From Bacteroidales bacterium H5 (GTDB lineage Bacteria > Bacteroidota > Bacteroidia > Bacteroidales > Muribaculaceae), in NCBI GenBank assembly GCA_001701225.1, contig DAAQ01000010.1, positions 1 through 64,000 on the forward strand: a stretch of DNA of 64,000 nucleotides, read 5' to 3'. The notes under the pieces were generated by a model. That model ran no database searches. It was given only the letters and a program-made list of their open reading frames with translations, and was not told the origin of the DNA. The first letter of the stretch is position 1; each line of letters opens with the position of its first letter. A program made the translations under genes and the position numbers. Positions 1-8,529 of the stretch are shown in pieces.

Positions 1-27
1 GGCAAGCCCCGGGGCTATTGAGACAGG

Positions 28-45
28 GCCCTGCATCCGCAGGGC
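28..45. other. small hairpin downstream of glnN
   Basis: A 7-bp stem (GCCCTGC, loop ATCC, GCAGGGC) lies about 20 bases beyond the glnN stop codon. It could be part of a transcription terminator for the minus-strand unit, but no T-run follows on that strand, so the call is weak. Confidence 0.3.
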
Positions 46-67
46 AGTATTGGATATAGTGTCTGTC

Positions 68-2257
68 TTAGCGTATGAAGAGCAGCTCTCTGTATTTGGG
101 GAGAGGCCACATCTCATTGTCGACAAGCAGCTCGAGCTTGTCGATGTGATAGCGCACGGTCTCCAGACAGGGAGCCACGTTGAGCGAGTAGGCTATGGCC
201 TTGTCGCGTTCGTTCTCGATCTTGTTGGCGTCCTTGCGGGCGTTGACCATGCGTGCCACCTCGCTCTTGATAGCCGAGCAGTGGTTCATAATCTTCTCGA
301 CGGTGATGGTGTCCTGCTCGGAGAGCTTCTCACCCTTCTCGCCGGGGAAGAGCTGACGTATCTTGACCATATTGTCGAGCAGTATCGACAGATAGCGTGT
401 GGCCACGGGGATGATGTGGTTGATGGCCAGGTCGCCGAGCACACGTGCCTCAATCTGGATCTTCTTTGTGTACATCTCCCATTTCACCTCGTTGCGGGCC
501 TCGAGCTCGACATGGTTCATCACACCTGTCTTGCGGAACATCTCGATTGACGAGGGACGCAGGTAGGCGTCGAAGATGAGGGCCGGATTGGTCTCGCAGT
601 CCAGACCGCGGCGTGCGGCCTCCTCTTTCCACTCGTCAGAGTATCCGTTGCCGTCAAAGTGGATGGGCTCTGAGTAGAGCAGCAGTGCCTTGACTTCGGC
701 GAGCAGCGCGTGGTCGAGACCTTCGCCGGCGGCCAGGCGCGAGTCGACCTTGTTCTTGAAGTCTGCGAGCTGTTCGGCCACGGCGGCGTTGAGGGCAATC
801 ATGGCCGATGCGCAGTTTGCGCTCGAACCCACGGCGCGGAACTCGAAACGGTTGCCGGTGAACGCGAAGGGCGACGTGCGGTTGCGGTCGGTCGAGTCAA
901 TCATCAGGTCGGGTATCTGGGCCACGCCGAGATTAAGCTCCTCCTTGCCAGCCATTGCGATGAGCTCGTCCTTGTCAGAATTCTTGATTTTGTTGAGGAT
1001 CTCGCTGAGCTGGCTTCCGGCAAAGATAGAGATGATTGCGGGGGGTGCCTCGTTGGCGCCGAGACGGTGGCAGTTGGTGGCCGACATGATTGATGCCTTG
1101 AGCAGGGCGTTGTGGCGGTGTACGGCAGCCATCACGTTGGCTATGAAGGTGATGAAGCGCAGGTTCTCGCGAGGTGTCTTGCCGGGCGAGAAGAGCAGAG
1201 TGCCGGTGTCGGTGCCGAGGCTCCAGTTGTTGTGCTTGCCCGAGCCGTTGATGCCTGCGAAGGGCTTCTCGTGCAGCAGTACGCGGAAATTATGGCGACG
1301 GGCCACCTCGTTCATCACAGACATGATGAGCATGTTGTGGTCGTTGGCCAGGTTGGTCTCCTCAAAGATAGGTGCAAGCTCGAACTGGTTGGGGGCAACC
1401 TCGTTGTGGCGAGTCTTGCAGGGTATTCCCAGCTTGTGGGCCTCGATCTCGAGGTCGAGCATGAAGGCCTCGACACGTTTGGGGATGGCGCCGAAATAGT
1501 GGTCTTCGAGCTGCTGGTTCTTGGCCGACTCATGACCCATCAGCGTGCGGCCTGTCAGCGCGAGGTCGGGACGGGCTGCGTAGAGGGCCTCGTCGACGAG
1601 GAAATATTCCTGCTCCCAGCCCAGGTTGGAGATGACGTGCTTGACCTCGGGGTCGAAGTAGCGTGCCACGGCAGTACCGGCCTTGTCGACGGCGGTAAGG
1701 GCGCGGAGCAGAGGTGTCTTATAGTCAAGCGACTCGCCCGTGTACGAGATGAAGATGGTGGGGATGCACAGGGTGTTGTCGATGATGAATGCGGGCGACG
1801 AGATGTCCCACGCCGAATAGCCGCGGGCCTCGAAGGTGTTGCGGATTCCGCCGTTGGGGAAGCTCGATGCGTCCGGCTCCTGCTGCACCAGCAGCTTGCC
1901 TGAGAATTCCTCGACCATTCCACCCTTGCCGTCATGCTCGACAAATCCGTCGTGCTTCTCGGCTGTGGTCTCGGTGAGGGGCTGGAACCAGTGGGTGTAG
2001 TGGCGGGCGCCGTTGTCGATGGCCCAGCGCTTCATGCCTTCTGCCACAGAGTCGGCAACCTTGCGCGACAGGGGTTCCTTGTTGTCGATGGCGTTGATGA
2101 GAGCCTTGTAGGCGTCGAGGGGAAGGTACTCAAACATCTTGGCACGGTTGAACACCTTGCATGCGTAGTACTCCTGGGGACGCTCCTTGGGTATCTCCAC
2201 GGGCACCGGCTTGCGGTTTGAGGCTTCCTCAACAACTTTGAATCGGTAACTTGACAT
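68..2257 (-). CDS. glnN: glutamine synthetase type III
   Basis: This gene encodes a 729-residue cytoplasmic enzyme that makes glutamine from glutamate, ammonia and ATP. The length and the motifs NGSGKHNNWSLGT (near residue 336) and NEVAPNQFELAP are those of the large type III (GSIII) family common in Bacteroidales, not of the ~470-residue type I enzyme. The start MSSYRFKVVEEAS is the first ATG after an AT-rich 45-base gap behind dapL. It is the last gene of a dapF-dapL-glnN unit, so it may be transcribed from the promoter upstream of dapF, although an internal promoter in the gap cannot be excluded. Identity is secure; the exact regulation is inferred. Confidence 0.95.
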   Translation of the reverse strand: MSSYRFKVVEEASNRKPVPVEIPKERPQEYYACKVFNRAKMFEYLPLDAYKALINAIDNKEPLSRKVADSVAEGMKRWAIDNGARHYTHWFQPLTETTAEKHDGFVEHDGKGGMVEEFSGKLLVQQEPDASSFPNGGIRNTFEARGYSAWDISSPAFIIDNTLCIPTIFISYTGESLDYKTPLLRALTAVDKAGTAVARYFDPEVKHVISNLGWEQEYFLVDEALYAARPDLALTGRTLMGHESAKNQQLEDHYFGAIPKRVEAFMLDLEIEAHKLGIPCKTRHNEVAPNQFELAPIFEETNLANDHNMLIMSVMNEVARRHNFRVLLHEKPFAGINGSGKHNNWSLGTDTGTLLFSPGKTPRENLRFITFIANVMAAVHRHNALLKASIMSATNCHRLGANEAPPAIISIFAGSQLSEILNKIKNSDKDELIAMAGKEELNLGVAQIPDLMIDSTDRNRTSPFAFTGNRFEFRAVGSSANCASAMIALNAAVAEQLADFKNKVDSRLAAGEGLDHALLAEVKALLLYSEPIHFDGNGYSDEWKEEAARRGLDCETNPALIFDAYLRPSSIEMFRKTGVMNHVELEARNEVKWEMYTKKIQIEARVLGDLAINHIIPVATRYLSILLDNMVKIRQLFPGEKGEKLSEQDTITVEKIMNHCSAIKSEVARMVNARKDANKIENERDKAIAYSLNVAPCLETVRYHIDKLELLVDNEMWPLPKYRELLFIR

Positions 2258-2302
2258 AAAAAAGAAAATTGTAATGAAATATAAGGGAAAGATTTTGTCT
2301 GA

Positions 2303-3529
2303 TTATAATGATGTGATGCGTTCCACGGCCCTGACTGTGTTCTCGCGTGTGTTGAAGGCCGTGAGCCGCAGGTAACCCTCGCCCGAGGGGCCAAAACCGC
2401 ACCCTGGGGTGCCCACGACGCGGCAGCCGTGCAGCAGGCGGTCGAAAAACTCCCACGAGCCTATTCCGTCGGGCGTCCTGAGCCAGATATATGGTGAGTC
2501 GACACCTCCAAAGCACTCATAGCCCGCGCCGCGCAGTCCGTCGAGTATCACCCGGGCATTGCCGAGATAATAGTCAATAGTCTCGCGCACCTGTGCCTCA
2601 CCTGCGGGGGTGTAGAGTGCCACGGCGCCGCGCTGGCTCAGATAGCTCGCGCCGTTGAACTTGGTGGTCTGCCGGCGGCGCCACAACGGATTCAGTGCCA
2701 CAAGGCTTCCGTCAGAAGCGCGCCCCTTGAGCTCGCGGGGCACCACGGTATATCCGAGACGCATGCCGGTGAACCCGGCTGTCTTCGAGTAGCTGCGGAA
2801 CTCTATAGCGACTTCCCTCGCACCATCTATCTCATATATCGAGCGGGGCACCTCGGGGCGTGTGACGTATGCCTCGTATGCGGCATCGAAGAGGAGCAGC
2901 GCACCCTCACGTCGGCAATAGTCAACCCATACCTTGAGTTCGTCGCGCGTCAGCGTCGTGCCTGTCGGGTTGTTGGGATAGCAGAGATATATCACGTCGG
3001 GGTGCCCTGTGGGCAGCTCGGGCACGAAACCGTTCTCCGCCACCGCCGGGAGATATTCTATATTGCTCCAGCGCCCGGACGGAAGCAGCTCTCCGGCACG
3101 TCCGGCCATGACGTTGGTGTCGATGTAGACGGGATAGACCGGGTCTGTCACCGCCACGCGGTTGTTCACCGAGAGGATGTCCCCGATGTTGCCGGTGTCG
3201 CTCTTTGCGCCGTCGCTGACAAAAATCTCGTCTTCAGACATCGCTATGCCGCGTCGGCGATAGTCATGTTCGGCTATCAGTGAGGTCAGGAACTCATGTC
3301 CTTGCTCGGGGCCGTAACCGTGGAAGGTGGATGTCTCGGCCTCATCGTCGACCCCGCGGTGCAGAGCCTCGACAACAGCCGGGCAGAGCGGGCGTGTCAC
3401 GTCGCCGATACCCAGACGCAGTATCTCCTCGCCGGGATTGGCCTCGGAGTAGGCCCTGACCCTGCGGGCCACCTCGCTGAAGAGGTATGCCGAGGGGAGC
3501 TTGGTGAAATTATCGTTGATTGCAAACAT
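2303..3529 (-). CDS. dapL: LL-diaminopimelate aminotransferase
   Basis: The 408-residue product is a PLP-dependent fold-type I aminotransferase that converts tetrahydrodipicolinate directly to LL-diaminopimelate in the lysine and peptidoglycan pathway. The PLP-lysine motif SYSKTAGFTGMRLGY and the substrate-binding CYPNNPTGT stretch are visible. A longer reading frame runs to 3628, but the extra 33 residues overlap dapF and look non-coding. MFAINDNFTKLPSAYLF is the usual DapL N-terminus, so the ATG at 3529 is chosen. It lies 17 bases after the dapF stop, so the two consecutive pathway steps (DapL, then DapF) are co-transcribed in the reverse of reaction order. Confidence 0.94.
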   Translation of the reverse strand: MFAINDNFTKLPSAYLFSEVARRVRAYSEANPGEEILRLGIGDVTRPLCPAVVEALHRGVDDEAETSTFHGYGPEQGHEFLTSLIAEHDYRRRGIAMSEDEIFVSDGAKSDTGNIGDILSVNNRVAVTDPVYPVYIDTNVMAGRAGELLPSGRWSNIEYLPAVAENGFVPELPTGHPDVIYLCYPNNPTGTTLTRDELKVWVDYCRREGALLLFDAAYEAYVTRPEVPRSIYEIDGAREVAIEFRSYSKTAGFTGMRLGYTVVPRELKGRASDGSLVALNPLWRRRQTTKFNGASYLSQRGAVALYTPAGEAQVRETIDYYLGNARVILDGLRGAGYECFGGVDSPYIWLRTPDGIGSWEFFDRLLHGCRVVGTPGCGFGPSGEGYLRLTAFNTRENTVRAVERITSL

Positions 3530-3546
3530 ATCTCGTATCCGGTTTA

Positions 3547-4428
3547 TCACTGACGTATATATTTTCCTGTGAAGACCTCTGTGGCGGTCCCCGTCATCAT
3601 GACATGTGCGTCGGGTGTCCCGGCCCATTCTATGTCGAGGTCACCTCCGCGCAGCTGCACTGTCACCCTCCCGGCTCCTCGCCCGGTCAGGGCCGCGGCC
3701 ACTGCCACTGCGCAAGCCCCCGTGCCGCATGCCAGGGTCTCGCCCGAGCCACGTTCCCACACGCGCACCTTGATATGTGTAGGGTCAATGACCTCGGCAA
3801 ATTCTATGTTGGCGCGGTCGGGCCACATCGGATGGCACTCCATCAGCGGCCCCAGGCGACCGAAATCCACTCTGTCGAGGCTGTCGACGAATATGACGCC
3901 GTGCGGATTGCCCATCGAGACGGCGGTGACATTCAGTGTTTCCGCACCCGTATCTATCGGCACATCAATCATTTGTGCCCCTTGATACAATGCCGGGATC
4001 TTCTCCGGCACAAGCTCGGGCGCACCCATGTCCACTGTCACCGATTTCAGTTCGCCCCCCTCCTTATTAAGCGTTAAAACCTTGATACCCGAGAGGGTTT
4101 CAAGGTTTATGGGGTTTGCGGTGATGAGGTGGCGAGAGTGGAGCAGGGCGGCTATGCAGCGGGAGGCGTTGCCGCACATACGGCCTTCCGAGCCGTCGGT
4201 GTTGAACATCCTCATGCGGCAGTGGGCGTCGGGCCGCGTCGGTGGGCAGATGAGCACTATCCCGTCACATCCGACGCCAAAGTGGCGGTCGCTCATTTCG
4301 CGGGCGAGGTCGGGGAGGCGCTCGGGCTCCGACTCCATACAGTCTATATATATGTAGTCGTTGCCGATGCCATGCATCTTGGTGAACTCAATCACCTCGT
4401 TGCGGATTGAGGGTTGGATATGAGCCAT
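3547..4428 (-). CDS. dapF: diaminopimelate epimerase
   Basis: This 293-residue cytoplasmic enzyme interconverts LL- and meso-diaminopimelate. The two catalytic cysteines are visible in RMCGNASRC (Cys85) and ETLACGTGAC (Cys234), and the duplicated DapF fold length is normal. It starts the dapF-dapL-glnN unit, and a good Bacteroidota promoter (4468-4497) is placed about 33 bases upstream. N-terminal residues MAHIQPSIRNEV are slightly longer than in many homologues; a start at Met18 (KMHGIGNDY) is possible but would leave out conserved IEFTK. Identity is secure. Confidence 0.95.
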   Translation of the reverse strand: MAHIQPSIRNEVIEFTKMHGIGNDYIYIDCMESEPERLPDLAREMSDRHFGVGCDGIVLICPPTRPDAHCRMRMFNTDGSEGRMCGNASRCIAALLHSRHLITANPINLETLSGIKVLTLNKEGGELKSVTVDMGAPELVPEKIPALYQGAQMIDVPIDTGAETLNVTAVSMGNPHGVIFVDSLDRVDFGRLGPLMECHPMWPDRANIEFAEVIDPTHIKVRVWERGSGETLACGTGACAVAVAAALTGRGAGRVTVQLRGGDLDIEWAGTPDAHVMMTGTATEVFTGKYIRQ

Positions 4429-4467
4429 AGCGGCAGCTTTTTTACCTGTGATGACCTAAAATCACCG

Positions 4468-4497
4468 CAAAGTTAAGCATTTTGCCACAAATTCAAA
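4468..4497 (-). promoter_or_regulatory. promoter of dapF-dapL-glnN
   Basis: On the minus strand a -33 TTTG (4494-4497) is followed after 18 bases by the -7 box TAACTTTG (4468-4475), close to the Bacteroidota consensus TTTG-N19-TAnnTTTG. The predicted transcript start would leave a 5' leader of roughly 30 bases before dapF. Confidence 0.6.
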
Positions 4498-4596
4498 CAA
4501 AAAACGCAGTTTTTTTATTAACAATGCTGAATTTTGTCTAAAAACTGTGATTGCTTAATGAATATGGCGCCTCATCCCGGGATTGTGGTGATGTAA

Positions 4597-4709
4597 AAAT
4601 GCTAAGGTATACCTATACATTTCTTACACAGATGCTAAAAATGCAAGGTATACTTATGCATTTTGTGCAAAAATGTGGAAAGTGCGCAGGTATACCTTGG
4701 CACTTTTCC
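4597..4709. repeat. three regularly spaced palindromes sharing an AGGTATACYT core
   Basis: Three inverted repeats are centred near 4609, 4651 and 4692, about 41-42 bases apart. Each has the core AGGTATACCT or AGGTATACTT and outer arms: AAATG/CATTT (4597-4622), AAAATGCA/TGCATTTT (4638-4664) and GGAAAGTGC/GCACTTTTCC with one mismatch (4677-4709). They occupy the gap between the 3' end of the DUF4924-type gene and the dapF promoter. The rest of the 293-base gap (4429-4721) holds only the promoter and AT-rich sequence. Confidence 0.7.
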
Positions 4710-4721
4710 GCATATCGTGAC

Positions 4722-5279
4722 TCATTCGGCGTCGTCGGCGGGGAAGAGCTTTCCCTCCTGGTCGAGATGATACGAGCGTGCGAGCGTCGAGATGAAGCGG
4801 CTTATCTGCGTTATGGCGTTGGCTGTGTCGGGGGTAATCTCCTTGCCCTTCAGACGCAGCATCAGCATCCCGTAGAGCGCGTTGAAACAGGTCTCGAGCT
4901 CTCCCGCCGGAGCCTCGCCGCTCTTCGAGCGCAGCTCGACAATGAATGGCAGCGTCTTGTAGAACTCTGCCGTATATTGCGGGAACCTCGGGTCTTTGAG
5001 CAGCGCGAGATGCAGGTCGGTGAGGCGTATGAGCACATTCTTGTTTATCTGCAGGTGACCCGATTTCTCCACCCCCTCGCGGCGCATCATGTCGATAAGT
5101 CCCTCATACCAGTCGACCATCTCCTTCCGGGCGTCGGGCGTGAGGTCAAACCTGTCGATCACGTTTGCCTTGATGCGGTCAATGTCGAGACCGTTGGCGC
5201 GTATCAGGTCCTCCACCTGCCACATATACAGCAGGTATTCGGCGATATTCTTCTTACGTTTCTGAGCTGCGATTATCAT
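4722..5279 (-). CDS. DUF4924-type hypothetical protein
   Basis: The 185-residue product has no signal peptide or membrane segment and looks like an all-helical soluble protein, rich in Leu, Lys and Glu. The opening MIIAAQKRKKNIAEYLLYMWQ and the LHLALLKDPRFPQY stretch resemble the Bacteroidota family DUF4924, from memory. Its role is unknown. It is a single gene: divergent from the small secreted protein to its right, and separated from dapF by the palindrome array. A -7 box for it lies at 5305-5312. Confidence 0.75.
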   Translation of the reverse strand: MIIAAQKRKKNIAEYLLYMWQVEDLIRANGLDIDRIKANVIDRFDLTPDARKEMVDWYEGLIDMMRREGVEKSGHLQINKNVLIRLTDLHLALLKDPRFPQYTAEFYKTLPFIVELRSKSGEAPAGELETCFNALYGMLMLRLKGKEITPDTANAITQISRFISTLARSYHLDQEGKLFPADDAE

Positions 5280-5304
5280 ATCGGTGTATTGTATTGTTTT
5301 ATGG

Positions 5305-5312
5305 CAAAGTTA
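5305..5312 (-). promoter_or_regulatory. candidate -7 box for the DUF4924-type gene
   Basis: TAACTTTG is present on the minus strand 26 bases before the start codon. No clear TTTG is found at the expected -33 distance, so this is a partial promoter match. Confidence 0.4.
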
Positions 5313-5344
5313 CAACATTTTTCTCATACAGCGGCATGTTTTCA

Positions 5345-5376
5345 GTTGCGTATGCTATTTCTAAATCGTATCTTTG
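5345..5376 (+). promoter_or_regulatory. promoter of the small secreted protein gene
   Basis: GTTG (5345-5348), 20 bases, then TATCTTTG (5369-5376) matches the Bacteroidota promoter pattern. It predicts a leader of about 30 bases before the ATG at 5413 and is divergent from the promoter of the neighbouring minus-strand gene. Confidence 0.6.
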
Positions 5377-5412
5377 CCGCATAAAGTTTAACCAATCCCG
5401 ATAAAATCTGCT

Positions 5413-5862
5413 ATGAGAAAGACCATGTTTCTTTTTATAATTGTCATGACATGGGCCCTGGACGTATATGCGGCCGATGAGGGGATGACATTCGCCCGGC
5501 TTTTTGATAAGGTGGCCGCAATCGAGCGTTTTGAGGTGCTGGATATTCAGGGGGGAGACATGGGATTCCCCACCGACATAGGCGAAGGTAAGATGGCGAT
5601 ACATCCTAACGCGACCCCGAGGGAAGAGATAGTATCCCTCATCTCCTCTCTCCCTGAAGGCTCGCTGGTCTATGACAGCACTGATGAGGACGGGCGATTT
5701 GACCGCATCTTCATCGAGGACGGGACATCATTGCTATATGTACACGTGGCATCCGGCACAGGCGATACGGTCGTGATTCTCTTCACGGATGGAAATAAAC
5801 AGTGCATCCACGATTTCATCGACCGCATAAACAAGGAACTCAGCCAACAGAAAAGCCGTTAG
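5413..5862 (+). CDS. small secreted protein of unknown function
   Basis: The 149-residue product starts with a signal peptide (MRKTMFLFIIVMTWALDVYAADE), cleaved probably after VYA. The mature part is about 128 residues, acidic, with alternating hydrophobic stretches. Its C-terminal half (LLYVHVASGTGDTVVILFTDG then an amphipathic helix) loosely recalls DUF4252-like Bacteroidota proteins, but I cannot assign a family with confidence. It stands alone with its own promoter and a strong terminator at 5881-5918. Confidence 0.7.
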   Translation: MRKTMFLFIIVMTWALDVYAADEGMTFARLFDKVAAIERFEVLDIQGGDMGFPTDIGEGKMAIHPNATPREEIVSLISSLPEGSLVYDSTDEDGRFDRIFIEDGTSLLYVHVASGTGDTVVILFTDGNKQCIHDFIDRINKELSQQKSR

Positions 5863-5880
5863 GCTATGTGGAAATAAGAC

Positions 5881-5918
5881 AGGAGAGTCCGGCGCAGTGC
5901 CGGACTCTCCTGTCATTA
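5881..5918. terminator. bidirectional rho-independent terminator
   Basis: A perfect 13-bp stem (AGGAGAGTCCGGC, loop GCAGT, GCCGGACTCTCCT) sits between two convergent genes. The plus side is followed by GTCATTATT and the minus side by GTCTTATTTCC, so it can end transcription from both directions. Confidence 0.8.
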
Positions 5919-5939
5919 TTGGTGTTATGCCTGTGGCAA

Positions 5940-8525
5940 TCAGGGGCGTTCGATGGGGGTGATGTCGCCGTTGTCGGAGTTTATGCGGTAGAGGTAGAGG
6001 GGGGATGTGGCCTCGCCGTCATATCCGAATATGAACATGATATAGTCCTTGAACACATATCCTCCGGCGGCCGAGTCGTAGCTCGAGCTGAACGACATGG
6101 TTTTCTCAAGGGTTCCGGTGTGGAGCTCCAGGTATTCGCCCTGGATGCTGACGTAGTTGGCTATGAATTCCTCGTCGGTGCGGTCAAGGCTGACGGCGCT
6201 GTTGGTCTCGGGGAGATAGCCGAACACATATTTGGCGGTGTCGTCCGAGGGTGTCACGGTGACGGGCAGGTAGTGTGTCCAGTTGCTTGAGCCGTTGAAC
6301 TCGCCCTTCCCGATGCCGAAAGTCAGTTCTTCGGCTTCATCCTTGGGGCCGCGGAGCTGTTCGGTCTCGCCTGTCTCGGCATTGATTCTGTAGACATAGA
6401 GCGGAGAGGTGGGTTCGCCGTCATATCCGAATACGAACATGATATAGTCCTTGAATACATATCCACCGGCAGCCGAGTCGTAGCTCGAGCTGAACGACAT
6501 GGTTTTCTCGAGCGTCCCGGCGTGGAGCTCCAGGTATTCGCCCTGGATGCTGACGTAGTTGTCTATCCATTCCTGGTCGGTGCGGTCAAGGCTGACGGCG
6601 CTGTTGGTTGCGGGGAGGTATGCGAACACATATTTGGCGTTGTCGTCCGAGGGTGTCACTGTGACGGGCAGATAGTGTGTCCAGCTGCTTGAGGCATTGA
6701 TCTCGCCTGTCTGTATGCCGAATGTCAGAGTGGCCTCATCCTTAGGACCGCGGAGCTGCTCGGTCTCGCCTGTCTCGGTGTTAATGCGGTAGACATAGAG
6801 GGGTGATGTGGCCTCACCGTCATATCCGAATATGAACATGATATAGTCCTTGAATACATATCCGCCTGCATCATAGTCATAGTCCGAGCTGAACGACATG
6901 GTTTTCTCAAGCGTCCCGGTGTGGAGCTCCAGATATTCGCCCTGTACCTGCACGTAGTTGTTGATCCACTCCTCGTCGGTCTGGTCGAGGTTTACAGACG
7001 AGTTGGTCGACTTGTAGTAGGCTACGGTGTATCTGGCCTCCGGATCCGAGGGAGTGACATCGACCTTGAGGTAATGGGTCCAGTTGCTGCTGTTGTCAAA
7101 GTCATGGAAGGAGACATCGAACGACAGGTCTTGCTGTTGCTGCTTGTGTGGTACGACGCTCACCTCCTTGATTGCGGTCGTGCGGGTGCCCTCTTCGTCT
7201 ACACCGAATATGAGCACGCTGTATTCGGTGCCGATATTCAGATACTTGCCTTCGAGGAGGTCTGTGTGGGTGTTGAGGGTCTGCTCGCCGGTGAAAACGA
7301 ATTCACTGTCGGCCCAGTCGAGAGAGCCGGTATAGTTCCTGTAGTGTATTTCTTTTGCCACTGCGAGCGAGGCGGGATACTCCTCGGTGAGTCTGGAGCT
7401 CTCGATGAGCATCGCGGCATAGCGGGTTGTGCTGTTCGAGGGTACGACATGGATCGAGTATTCGGCGGGGCTGAGCTGGGTTGCTGTGGCATCGAATGTG
7501 CAGTCGTCAGTGACCTCACTCTCCGGGATTGTGTAGACCTGGGTCTTGATTACGGTGTTGACGATGCCGTAATCGAGGCCGAATACAGCCGCATAGTAGA
7601 TGTCGCCCTGACACAGGTTGTTGAAGGTGTTCTCGCCATGTCCGTGATATACCACCTGCTCCCAGTCGCCCCCGAGATAATTGTAGACGTTGTTCTCAAG
7701 GCTGCGTGCAGTGCTTGCGACGAGAGACTCGATACCGTCGCTCTCGACAGAATGCTGCGGGTAGATGGCGATGTAGAATGGCATATCCGTGTAGCCTTCG
7801 GGAGCATCGGCCTTGACGGTGATACGGTTTGATTTCAGGTCGGCCGAGATGGCAAAGTCCACATCGGCAATCTCGAGCTTACGGGTGGTGAACCTGAGCA
7901 CCAGAGGCTCGCAGGTAGGCACCACCTCGTCACCCTGAAGCTCGGCGGTATAGATTGCTATGACAATGGGTGTGTTGTCCGTGATTATGGTGCCGGGAAA
8001 CCAGTCGCGGAGCTGGTCGCCTTTCTCGAAGATATCGTCCGGCGAGAACGACGACAGGGGGCGCCCATAGTAGTCGGCCACACTTTTGATCTCGCTGATG
8101 TCTGACGCCACGAGGGTCTCACCCCAGATGCTCTCGTCGATGCCGAGCTCTGTGAGCTGGCTTTCGGTCACGCCCGATATGCGGTAGTATGTGTCGGGGC
8201 TGTCGGTCGTTATCTTGAGCTGTGCGCTCTCATAGCGGGGTGTCACCTCTACCTCAAGCGGGCAGTCGCCGATAGAGTGGTGATATATCATTTTGCCGAG
8301 AGTGCCCAGGTTGAGCACGGTCGATGTGCCGTTCTTGAAATCGACCTTCATGGAGCTGAAATCCTCCTCGCTCCCGCTCTTGGTATAGCTGATGTTTTCT
8401 ATCTCGTCTACGGCGATGCTCTTGTTCAGATATCCGTTCTGCAGAATCTGTATCTTGTCTGAGGCTGCGAATATGACTCCGGCAGCGGCGGCTGTGAGGA
8501 CACAGCTGGTCAGTAATTTCTTCAT
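5940..8525 (-). CDS. large secreted protein with three tandem C-terminal modules
   Basis: The 861-residue product has a signal peptide (MKKLLTSCVLTAAAAGVIFA) and no catalytic motif that I recognise. An N-terminal region (~residues 21-90) resembles the start of the neighbouring 161-residue protein. Then come beta-rich stretches, and the last ~400 residues are three copies of a ~132-residue module (about residues 465-596, 597-730 and 731-861). Each carries WTHYL, TPSD, TNS-V-LD, QGEYLELH, GTLEKTMSFSS and GGYVFKDYIMF. The modules are nearly identical in sequence. A beta-sandwich adhesin or binding role is a guess. It lies 4 bases after the sorting-domain gene and is surely co-transcribed with it. 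Confidence 0.75.
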   Translation of the reverse strand: MKKLLTSCVLTAAAAGVIFAASDKIQILQNGYLNKSIAVDEIENISYTKSGSEEDFSSMKVDFKNGTSTVLNLGTLGKMIYHHSIGDCPLEVEVTPRYESAQLKITTDSPDTYYRISGVTESQLTELGIDESIWGETLVASDISEIKSVADYYGRPLSSFSPDDIFEKGDQLRDWFPGTIITDNTPIVIAIYTAELQGDEVVPTCEPLVLRFTTRKLEIADVDFAISADLKSNRITVKADAPEGYTDMPFYIAIYPQHSVESDGIESLVASTARSLENNVYNYLGGDWEQVVYHGHGENTFNNLCQGDIYYAAVFGLDYGIVNTVIKTQVYTIPESEVTDDCTFDATATQLSPAEYSIHVVPSNSTTRYAAMLIESSRLTEEYPASLAVAKEIHYRNYTGSLDWADSEFVFTGEQTLNTHTDLLEGKYLNIGTEYSVLIFGVDEEGTRTTAIKEVSVVPHKQQQQDLSFDVSFHDFDNSSNWTHYLKVDVTPSDPEARYTVAYYKSTNSSVNLDQTDEEWINNYVQVQGEYLELHTGTLEKTMSFSSDYDYDAGGYVFKDYIMFIFGYDGEATSPLYVYRINTETGETEQLRGPKDEATLTFGIQTGEINASSSWTHYLPVTVTPSDDNAKYVFAYLPATNSAVSLDRTDQEWIDNYVSIQGEYLELHAGTLEKTMSFSSSYDSAAGGYVFKDYIMFVFGYDGEPTSPLYVYRINAETGETEQLRGPKDEAEELTFGIGKGEFNGSSNWTHYLPVTVTPSDDTAKYVFGYLPETNSAVSLDRTDEEFIANYVSIQGEYLELHTGTLEKTMSFSSSYDSAAGGYVFKDYIMFIFGYDGEATSPLYLYRINSDNGDITPIERP
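5943..7133 (-). repeat. triplicated ~400-bp coding repeat
   Basis: Three direct copies at about 5943-6335, 6336-6737 and 6738-7133 encode the three C-terminal modules of the secreted protein. Copies 2 and 3 share long identical DNA stretches around the GTLEKTMSFSSSYD and FKDYIMF codons, so the array should be prone to recombination and copy-number change. Confidence 0.8.
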
Positions 8526-8529
8526 CGGA

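Noticed and set aside
690..1499. Open frames on the plus strand inside glnN
   Set aside because: They are shadows of the glutamine synthetase gene, without promoter or domain.
4597..4709. Rho-independent terminators for the DUF4924-type gene
   Set aside because: None of the palindromes has a T-run and the shared core with regular spacing fits binding sites better.
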